Of a DNA stretch of 64,000 nucleotides, positions 57,122 through 64,000 are shown one piece after another (position 1 is the stretch's first letter; each line of letters starts with the position of its first letter). The translations under genes and the position numbers were made by a program. The DNA lies in contig CAIOZY010000004.1 in NCBI GenBank assembly GCA_903862935.1, forward strand, positions 1 through 64,000, in the 5' to 3' direction. The notes beneath the pieces are model-generated. The model was not told where the DNA came from and ran no database searches. It was given only the letters and a program-made list of their open reading frames with translations. Source of the DNA: an uncultured Opitutaceae bacterium. Its GTDB lineage: Bacteria > Verrucomicrobiota > Verrucomicrobiia > Opitutales > Opitutaceae.

Positions 57122-58267
57122 TCAGCTCTTCGGCGCTGCCGGGAATGACATCCGCACGATCGTGCCCTTCGCGGGCTGGGACTGGATATCAAAGGTTCCC
57201 CCGTGCGCCGCTACTAGATGTCCGCAGATGCCCAGTCCGAGCCCCGTGCCGCTTTCCTTGTTCGAAAAACCGCCCTTCAGGGCCAGCCGCAGCCGCTCCG
57301 GATCCATGCCCGTGCCGTCGTCCGAGATCACAACCTCGACGCCTTTGGCCGTTGTCACAAACGCGATCTCGACGCTCTTCGCCCCGGCCTCCAGTGAGTT
57401 TTTGAGGAGGTTCTGGAACACCCGCATCAGCTCGAACTTGGACCCCAGGATCACGGCCTCCGGGGCTCCTCTCACTGCGATCGAGGCGTTGCCGAAGAAG
57501 ATCACCTGCTTGACGTCCCGGGCCACCTGGACGAGGTCAAGCTGGACCATCTCCGAGAGCTTCTTCGAGGCCTGGCGCCAGTTCTCCGAGAGATGATGGC
57601 AATATTCGGCGGCCTTCTCGACCATGGTCGCGTACTCGAGAAGCTTCTGCGCCATCTCGGGGTTGTGCTCGGAAAGGGCCTTCGCCTCCTCAGAGACCAG
57701 GCTCGAGTAGCCAATCACCACGGTGAGGGGATTGTTGAGGTCGTGGACCAGCTCGACCGAGGCCCGGCCCTGCCAGACCTGAGGCTTGGTCTGCTCGATC
57801 TCGCGTTTGAGGGCCGAGTTGAGCTCCACGGCGGCGGCTGCAAGCCTCGCGTTGTGGCGCCTCAGGCCTGTCGCCTTCGCCTGGGTGCGGACGGCACCCA
57901 GCAGTTCCTCAATGTCCGGGGGTTTCCTCAGATATTGGTTAGCCCCTCCAACCATCGCCAGCTGGGCCGTGAGCAGCGTTCCGTACCCCGTGAGCATGAT
58001 CACCCCAACCAAGGGGTCTATCTTGCGGATCTCCTCGAGCGCCCGGATCCCATCCATCTCCGGCATTCGGATGTCGAGAATCACACAGGAAAACGGCCTC
58101 TCCTTGATCTTGGCAAGGGCCTCCATGGCGCGATCCGCCGTGTCGACCGCAAACTCCGTCGAAAGCGCGAAGGCGACCGACTCGCGTGGGCCGTATTCAT
58201 CGTCGACGACCAACACCACAGCCCGGTCGGCCTCAGCCGCCTTTGGGGGCTCTTCCTGTCCTAACAT
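57122..58267 (-). CDS. Response-regulator receiver / histidine kinase fusion
   Basis: REC 'VVLVVDDEYGPRESVAFALS..CVILDIRMPEMDGIRALEEI..VIMLTGYG..YLRKPPDIEELL'; HK 'LVHDLNNPLTVVIGYSSLV', 'VFQNLLKNSLEAGA', 'ISDDGTGM', 'SGTGLGLGICGHLVAAHGG'. Confidence 0.92.
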   Translation of the reverse strand: MLGQEEPPKAAEADRAVVLVVDDEYGPRESVAFALSTEFAVDTADRAMEALAKIKERPFSCVILDIRMPEMDGIRALEEIRKIDPLVGVIMLTGYGTLLTAQLAMVGGANQYLRKPPDIEELLGAVRTQAKATGLRRHNARLAAAAVELNSALKREIEQTKPQVWQGRASVELVHDLNNPLTVVIGYSSLVSEEAKALSEHNPEMAQKLLEYATMVEKAAEYCHHLSENWRQASKKLSEMVQLDLVQVARDVKQVIFFGNASIAVRGAPEAVILGSKFELMRVFQNLLKNSLEAGAKSVEIAFVTTAKGVEVVISDDGTGMDPERLRLALKGGFSNKESGTGLGLGICGHLVAAHGGTFDIQSQPAKGTIVRMSFPAAPKS

Positions 58268-58428
58268 AAGTCCTTTGGAGTTTTCATGTTCCTACGATCA
58301 TTGATGAGATGTAACCCCGCCCGGCTCCGATATTTAAGCTATTGCTTTGCGGGTTTTTACCCTGATGTCAAGGGGACCATCCGAGATTGGATTGCCGGCG
58401 GCGCGGCCGGAGACTAGACCGTCGCACT

Positions 58429-59610
58429 GTGGAGATCATTATAACAGTGCTTGCCGCGCTCGGCGGCGCCGTCCTTGTCTGGCTGTGGCGCCAGAGCCAC
58501 GAGTCCGCCCTGGCTGAGAGAATGCGGTCGACTGCGGAACAGGCCGCCCTGGAGAAGTTTGCGAACGAATTCAAGACCATCGCGGCCGACGCGCTCCGCG
58601 CCAACCGGTCCGATTTTCTCGAGCAGGCCAAACAGTCCTTTGACCAGCTCCGGCAGCAGTCCGTTGGGGACCTCGACCAGCGCAAGCAGGCCGTGGAGAG
58701 CCTCGTCAAGCCGCTGCGCGAGTCCCTGGAGAAGGTCGACGGCAAGATCGCCGAATTTGAGAGGGCCCGGGCCACCGCCTACGGCGCCCTCGGCCAGCAG
58801 CTCGCCTCCCTCAACGCCGCGCAGGTGCAGCTGCAGGCGGAGGCGGGCCGCCTCTCGACCGCGCTCCGCTCAACGACCTACGCCGGAAGCTGGGGCGAGC
58901 TCCAGCTGCGCCGGGTCGTGGAGATGGCCGATATGCTGCCGTACTGTGACTTTGCCGAGCAGGAGACCGCCGGCGATCTCCGGGCCGACCTGGTTGTGAG
59001 GCTTCCCGGCGGCCAGCGGATCGTCGTCGACGCCAAGACCCCGCTCGAGTCGTACCGGGCTATCAGCGACGCCCCGGACGAGGCCTCCCGGGCGGCGCGG
59101 CTTGCCGAGCACGCCCAGAAGATCCGCGGCCACATCGACTCCCTCGGATCAAAGGCCTACTGGGAGCGGTTCAAGCCGTCGCCCGAGTTCGTGGTGCTCT
59201 TTCTTCCCGGGGATCACTTTCTGACCGCGGCGCTGCAGGCCGACCCGAGCCTGATGGACCGTGCTTTGTCGCGGCGGGTGCTGCTCGCCACGCCGACCTC
59301 CCTGATCGCGCTGTTGAAGGCGGCCGCCTACGGCTGGAGACAGGAGGCCGTGTCCCGAAACGCCGAGGAGATCAGCGGGATCGGCCGGCAGCTCTACGAC
59401 CGGCTGGCCATCTTCGCCGAGCATTTCTCCAAGGTCGGCGCGGGCCTCGACGCGGCGACCCGGGGCTACAACTCCGCCGTGGGATCATTCGAGCAGACGC
59501 TGCTCCCGGCTGCCCGCCGCTTCACCGAGCTGGGTTCAAAGGGGGCGAAGGACCTGGAGGCCCCGGGGCCGGTGGACACCAGTATCCGCGAGGTGACCAA
59601 GCGAACCTGA
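58429..59610 (+). CDS. rmuC: DNA recombination protein RmuC
   Basis: N-terminal TM, coiled coil, 'GSWGELQLRRVVEMADMLPYCDFAEQETAGDLRADLVVRLPGGQRIVVDAKTPLESY'; GTG start chosen. Confidence 0.92.
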   Translation: MEIIITVLAALGGAVLVWLWRQSHESALAERMRSTAEQAALEKFANEFKTIAADALRANRSDFLEQAKQSFDQLRQQSVGDLDQRKQAVESLVKPLRESLEKVDGKIAEFERARATAYGALGQQLASLNAAQVQLQAEAGRLSTALRSTTYAGSWGELQLRRVVEMADMLPYCDFAEQETAGDLRADLVVRLPGGQRIVVDAKTPLESYRAISDAPDEASRAARLAEHAQKIRGHIDSLGSKAYWERFKPSPEFVVLFLPGDHFLTAALQADPSLMDRALSRRVLLATPTSLIALLKAAAYGWRQEAVSRNAEEISGIGRQLYDRLAIFAEHFSKVGAGLDAATRGYNSAVGSFEQTLLPAARRFTELGSKGAKDLEAPGPVDTSIREVTKRT

Positions 59611-59617
59611 GCCGCGG

Positions 59618-60460
59618 ATGCTCCTGACCGGGTTATTTGTCTATCCGGTGAAGTCCCTTCGGGGCTGCGCCGTCGACCGGGCCGAGGTGGACGAGCTGGG
59701 GCTTGCGGGCGACCGGAGGTTCCTCGTGGTCGACGGGACGGGGAGCTTCCTGACCCAGCGCGCCCTGCCCCGGATGGCGCGCATCGCGACGAGCCTGGGC
59801 TCCGGAGCGCTTGTCCTTTCCGCCGAGGGGTCGGGGGCCGTGTCGGTCCCGAGGCTCGGCGGCGCCGCCGCCGAGCGGCGGGTCTCCATCTGGAGCGATC
59901 CCGGGCTCCGCGCCGAGGACTGCGGGGATGAGCCGGCGCTCTGGCTCGGGGACTTCCTGGGGGTCGCCTGCCGCCTGGTGAGGATAGGCCCGGCGTTCTC
60001 CCGGCCGATCCCGGCGCGCAAGATCCCCCCGGGGCTTTCGGGGAGGCCGGACCCGCAGCACCGCGTCGGCTTTGCCGACGGCTATCCCTTTCTCGTGGTT
60101 GGCGATGCCTCCCTCGGGGACCTCAACCGGCGGCTTTCCGCCGCGGGCGAGGCACCCGTGCCGATTGACCGGTTCCGCCCGAACCTCGTCGTGAGCGGGG
60201 GCGGGGCCTTCGAGGAGGACCGCTGGAAGCGGCTGCGGATAGGCCCGGTGACCTTCCATTCGGCGGGCCCCTGTGCCCGCTGCGCCATAACGACGACGGA
60301 CCAGGGGAGCGGCGAGCGGGGTCAGGAGCCCCTGAGAACCCTGGCCTCCTACCGGCGTAACCCGGACAAGCCTGGCGACGTGAACTTCGGCCAGAACCTG
60401 ATCCATGAGACCAAGTCCGGGATGCTTCGGGTGGGAGACCCGGTAGAGATCCTGGGCTAG
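59618..60460 (+). CDS. MOSC-domain protein
   Basis: MOSC_N 'LTGLFVYPVKSLRGCAVDRAEVDELGLAGDRRFLVVD'; MOSC 'RFRPNLVVSGGGAFEEDRWKRLRIGPVTFHSAGPCARCAITTTDQGSGERG'. Confidence 0.93.
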   Translation: MLLTGLFVYPVKSLRGCAVDRAEVDELGLAGDRRFLVVDGTGSFLTQRALPRMARIATSLGSGALVLSAEGSGAVSVPRLGGAAAERRVSIWSDPGLRAEDCGDEPALWLGDFLGVACRLVRIGPAFSRPIPARKIPPGLSGRPDPQHRVGFADGYPFLVVGDASLGDLNRRLSAAGEAPVPIDRFRPNLVVSGGGAFEEDRWKRLRIGPVTFHSAGPCARCAITTTDQGSGERGQEPLRTLASYRRNPDKPGDVNFGQNLIHETKSGMLRVGDPVEILG

Positions 60461-60472
60461 GCGCCGTGCGGC

Positions 60473-60865
60473 CTACCACTCCCCCACCCGGCCCCGGTCG
60501 GCCTTCCGGCGGGCGCGGTGCTTCTTTGACTCGATCATCCTGACCTTCTGCCCCCGGCTCTTCTGCCGGGTGCGACGGCCCTCGCGGGCGAGTTCCTGCT
60601 TGCGCGCCTCGGCCGCCGCGCGCCTGCGCTGCTCCAATTTCGCGCAGAGTTCGGCCCAGGCGAGTTCCCGGTTGGCCGACTGGAACCGCTCAGCCTGGCA
60701 GCGCACCTCCACCCCGGTCGGCCGGTGGCGCAGCCAGACGGTCGACGAGGTCTTGTTGATCTTCTGGCCCCCGGGACCCCCTCCCCGGATGAACCGCTCC
60801 TCGACGTCCCCCGGGCGGATCCCGAGGGAGGCGAGCCTGCCGATGATTTGGGGTGGTAAGGCCAT
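60473..60865 (-). CDS. Peptide chain release factor-like protein (RF-1 domain; ArfB/PrfH-like)
   Basis: 'IRPGDVEERFIRGGGPGGQKINKTSSTVWLRHRPTGVEVRCQAERFQSANRELAW' with GGQ motif and basic tail. Confidence 0.88.
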   Translation of the reverse strand: MALPPQIIGRLASLGIRPGDVEERFIRGGGPGGQKINKTSSTVWLRHRPTGVEVRCQAERFQSANRELAWAELCAKLEQRRRAAAEARKQELAREGRRTRQKSRGQKVRMIESKKHRARRKADRGRVGEW

Positions 60866-61001
60866 GTCCGCCAGTATCTAGTCAGAATCGGAAACTCTTT
60901 GCCGCGCCGCGAGTCATAGTTGAGCCTCCATCCAAGAATTGCCAGCCCCCGCGGCCGGACTCAACTTCGAGAATCACCCCCACCCAAAGGTCTTTACCAC
61001 C

Positions 61002-61961
61002 ATGATCAACGGTCCCACCTGGTCCAAGAAGATACGCGATGAAGTCGGCAAGGCCGTGATCGGCCAGGACTCGATCGTCGAGCGGCTGCAGGTCGCCCTC
61101 CTGGCGAACGGCCACGTGCTGCTCGAGGGCATGCCCGGCCTTGCGAAAACCCTGCTCGTGCGCTCCCTCGGCTCGGCCCTCGGGGTCCAGTTCGAGCGGA
61201 TCCAATTTACCCCCGATCTGCTTCCCAGCGACGTCGTCGGGACCATGATCTTTCAGCCGAAGACGGGCACCTTCAGCCCCCACCAGGGGCCTATCTTCGC
61301 CAACATGGTGCTCGCCGACGAGATCAACCGGGCGCCCGCAAAGGTGCAGAGCGCTCTGCTCGAGGCGATGCAGGAGCGCCAGGTGACGATCGGCGGCCAG
61401 ACTAAGCCCCTGCCCAGGCCCTTCTTCGTCATGGCGACCCAGAACCCGATCGAGCAGGAGGGGACCTACCCCCTGCCGGAGGCCCAGACCGACCGGTTCC
61501 TCTTCAAACTGATCGTGGGCTACCCCAAGGCCGAGGAGGAGTCGGCGATGATGCAGCGCTGGGGGCAGGTGACCCAGCAGCCGTCGGTTGCGGCGGTCTC
61601 GAGCGGCGAGGAGCTCTTAAGCCTGCGCTCCGAGGTCGACGGGATCCACGTGGCCCCGGCCGTGCAGGCCTACATCCTGGCGCTCGTGCGCGCGACCCGG
61701 GCCCTCGCCGAGGGATCGGTCGGCAAGCGCCTCCTCAACTATGGGGCCTCCCCGCGGGCCTCCCTGGCCCTCTACCAGGCGGGCCGGGCGCTCGCCTGGC
61801 TCCGCGGCCAGGACTACCTCGGGCCGGCCCTCGTCCAGGAGCTGGCCCCCGACGTGATGCGCCACCGGCTGGGCCTCACCTACGAGGCCGAGGCCGAGGA
61901 GCTCACGGCCGAGGGCCTCGTGGCCCAGGTCCTGGAGAAAACCCCCGTTCCGGCCGTTTGA
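61002..61961 (+). CDS. MoxR-family AAA+ ATPase
   Basis: 'EGMPGLAKTLLVRSLGSALG.QFERIQFTPDLLPSDVVGTMIF..GPIFANMVLADEINRAPAKVQSALLEAMQERQVTIGG'. Confidence 0.95.
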   Translation: MINGPTWSKKIRDEVGKAVIGQDSIVERLQVALLANGHVLLEGMPGLAKTLLVRSLGSALGVQFERIQFTPDLLPSDVVGTMIFQPKTGTFSPHQGPIFANMVLADEINRAPAKVQSALLEAMQERQVTIGGQTKPLPRPFFVMATQNPIEQEGTYPLPEAQTDRFLFKLIVGYPKAEEESAMMQRWGQVTQQPSVAAVSSGEELLSLRSEVDGIHVAPAVQAYILALVRATRALAEGSVGKRLLNYGASPRASLALYQAGRALAWLRGQDYLGPALVQELAPDVMRHRLGLTYEAEAEELTAEGLVAQVLEKTPVPAV

Positions 61962-62860
61962 AAGCTCCCCCCTCCCAGTCGTCGGTCCTGTCGATCCTTC
62001 GGCAGCTCGAGTGGCGGGTCCGCCACGCCGTGGAGAACACCCTGAGCGGCGAGTACCGCTCGACCTTCAGGGGGCGGGGCATGGAGTTCGACCAGGTCGT
62101 CCGCTATGAGTTCGGCGACGACGTGCGCGACATCGACTGGAACGTGACGGCGCGGCTGGGCGAGCCCTACCGAAAGAAGTTCGTCGAGGAGCGGGAGGTG
62201 ACGCTCCTGCTCGTCTTCGAGGACTCGCCGAGCCTGCGGTTTGGCTCCGCGGAGCGGTCCAAGCGGGAGGCCCTCCTGGAGCTCGCCGGACTGGTGATGC
62301 TGCTCGGGGCGGTGAACCGGGACCGCGTGGGCTGGGTCCACGTATCGCCCGCCGGCCACGTGTTCCACCAGCCCGAGCGCGGTCGGGGCCCGATCCTGCA
62401 CGCGGCGGCCAAGCTTCTGAGCCAGCCGGCACCCCCGGTCGGCGCCCCGGGGGCCGCGGACATCCCCTGGAAGTTTCTCTCCCGGGCCGCTCCCAAGCAC
62501 AGCGTTCTTCTGTGGCTTGGGGACTTCCCGCCCCGCCCGGCCCCCGAGGGCTGGCCGGTCCTGAGGCGCCGCTACCAGACCATGGGCTTCAGGGTCGACG
62601 ACCCCTGGGAGCGCGGCCTGCCGCCGCAGGAGCTGTTCGCCGCGTACGACCCGGCGGCGGAGCGGCTCGTGACCCTCGAGGGCAGCCCCGCCGAGCGGGC
62701 CGCCCAGGCCGAGTGGGCCGCCCGCAGGGACGAGGCCTGGAAGGCCATATTTCCCGAGCCGCTGAGCCGGCTCGTCGTCACAACCCAGGACAACGGTCTG
62801 GACGCCCTCGTGCGCCTGTTTCAGGCGCGGATGAGGGCCGCGGGCGGAGGCCGCTCCTGA
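61958..62860 (+). CDS. DUF58-domain protein
   Basis: 'GEYRSTFRGRGMEFDQVVRYEFGDDVRDIDWNVTARLGEPYRKKFVEEREVTLLLVFEDSPSLRFG'; ATGA-type overlap with MoxR gene. Confidence 0.93.
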   Translation: MKAPPSQSSVLSILRQLEWRVRHAVENTLSGEYRSTFRGRGMEFDQVVRYEFGDDVRDIDWNVTARLGEPYRKKFVEEREVTLLLVFEDSPSLRFGSAERSKREALLELAGLVMLLGAVNRDRVGWVHVSPAGHVFHQPERGRGPILHAAAKLLSQPAPPVGAPGAADIPWKFLSRAAPKHSVLLWLGDFPPRPAPEGWPVLRRRYQTMGFRVDDPWERGLPPQELFAAYDPAAERLVTLEGSPAERAAQAEWAARRDEAWKAIFPEPLSRLVVTTQDNGLDALVRLFQARMRAAGGGRS

Positions 62861-62865
62861 ACGCC

Positions 62866-63897
62866 ATGGCCCCCGTCCTTGCGGTTTCGGCCTGGCGGGT
62901 TGCCGACCCCCTCTGGCTTGCGGCGCTCTTGGCGATTGCGGCCGCGGTGTGGCTGCGGGGCCGCTCGCGGGTCGCCGTGTGGCTCGTTCCCTTCGCGGCG
63001 GCCTGGCACCGGCCGTCGATCCTGGGCTCCTCCCGGTGGCGGGCGGCGCTGGCCGCGGCGGGACTCGTCCTGGTCGTTTTCGCGCTGGTCCGCCCTCAGC
63101 GCACCGAGGAAAAGCACCAGGCCCGCTCCCGGGGCTACGACATCATGCTGTGCATCGACCTGTCCTCCTCGATGCTGAGCGAGGACTACGAGAAGGCCGG
63201 GGAGCGCATGAACCGCCTCCAGGCGATCAAGCCCGTCATCCAGGCCTTCATCGAGAAGCGCCCGTCGGACCGGATCGGGATCGTCCTGTTCTCGGGGCGG
63301 GCCTACACGATGTCCCCGCTCACGACCGACCACGAGTGGCTCGCCCAGCAGCTCGGCCGTGTGAAGATCGGGCTCATCGAGGACGGGACGGCGATCGGGG
63401 ACGGGCTCGGGGTGGCGCTGACGCGGCTCGAGCAGGCGGGCCGCCAGAGCGGCGGCCGGCGCCTGGGTGCCTTCATCGTGCTCCTGACCGACGGGGCGAA
63501 CAACCGCGGGGCGCTCTCCCCCATGCAGGCTGCCGGGATCGCCAAGGCCAGGGGGATCCCCGTCTATACGATCGGGGCGGGCAAGGACGGGATCGTCCCG
63601 TTCCCAGTCCTGGACGAGAAGGGAAACCGGATCGGCACCCGCCGGATCCTCGCCGACCTGGACGAGAACGCCCTCAAGGACATCTCCGCAGCGACCGGCG
63701 GGCACTTCTTCCGCGCGGCCGCGACCGGCACGATCGAGTCGGCCTTCCGCGATATCGACCGGGCCCAGAAGATCGACTTCCAGGCCAAGAGTTACCTGGT
63801 GACGACCGAGCTGTTCCCCTGGCTCGCCGTACCCGGCCTTGCGCTGCTTGCTCTCGGGGCGGCCCCCTCGCGGCGGCAGCGGCCCCGGACCTCATGA
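62866..63897 (+). CDS. VWA-domain membrane protein (BatA-like)
   Basis: Two N-terminal TM segments; 'DIMLCIDLSSSMLSEDY' MIDAS motif; 'VLLTDGANNRGALSP'. Confidence 0.92.
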   Translation: MAPVLAVSAWRVADPLWLAALLAIAAAVWLRGRSRVAVWLVPFAAAWHRPSILGSSRWRAALAAAGLVLVVFALVRPQRTEEKHQARSRGYDIMLCIDLSSSMLSEDYEKAGERMNRLQAIKPVIQAFIEKRPSDRIGIVLFSGRAYTMSPLTTDHEWLAQQLGRVKIGLIEDGTAIGDGLGVALTRLEQAGRQSGGRRLGAFIVLLTDGANNRGALSPMQAAGIAKARGIPVYTIGAGKDGIVPFPVLDEKGNRIGTRRILADLDENALKDISAATGGHFFRAAATGTIESAFRDIDRAQKIDFQAKSYLVTTELFPWLAVPGLALLALGAAPSRRQRPRTS

Positions 63898-64000
63898 ACT
63901 TCGCCTGGCACCAGCTCCTGTGGCTTTTGTTCCTGCCGGCCTGCCTGCTGGCCTGGGAGGTCCTGCGGCGCCAGCGCGGCGGGGCCCCGGCTCGCCCGAA
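63894..64000 (+). CDS. Start of a second BatA/BatB-like membrane protein, truncated by window end
   Basis: ATGA overlap; MNFAWHQLLWLLFLPACLLAWEVLRRQRGGAPARP.., typical N-terminal TM of BatB-like proteins. Confidence 0.6.
   Translation, partial: MNFAWHQLLWLLFLPACLLAWEVLRRQRGGAPARP

Noticed and set aside
61002-64000. MoxR-DUF58-VWA operon as something new
   Set aside because: This is the well-known Bat/MoxR arrangement in the expected order.

Overview
The window is about 64 kb of GC-rich bacterial chromosome. Gene content (rpsO-pnp, Bat/MoxR operon, S53 protease and beta-propeller proteins with long Ig-like tails, YXWGXW-type protein, serpin) suggests a Verrucomicrobiota/Opitutales-like organism; this is inference, since no rRNA is present. 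From left to right: a probable transposase C-terminus; a secreted cohesin/HYR protein; a PstS-like plus ornithine-lipid-type acyltransferase cluster; TonB, YXWGXW and Ldh-family genes; a kumamolisin-type protease; a UroD-family gene; a very large YVTN beta-propeller protein; a TIR protein with a pseudopilin-like tail; a YhcG/DUF1016 nuclease split by an in-frame TAG; a decayed secreted protein; a serpin; a DUF4143-type ATPase; a muropeptide/oligopeptide uptake cluster (SIS, BadF kinase, OppA-like, M28, OppB, OppC); an ABC exporter with LPS-type glycosyltransferases; DUF721, rpsO, pnp, surE; an ABC-2 ATPase without visible permeases; an ANT(6)-like nucleotidyltransferase; a minus-strand cluster of three histidine-kinase-type proteins with an atypical beta-ketoacyl synthase; rmuC, MOSC, an RF-like protein; and the start of a MoxR/DUF58/BatA/BatB operon. 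The best candidate for an undescribed system is the kinase-ketoacyl synthase operon at 52120-58267. The synthase keeps its nucleophilic Cys but lacks both catalytic His residues, and its gene overlaps that of a membrane histidine kinase.
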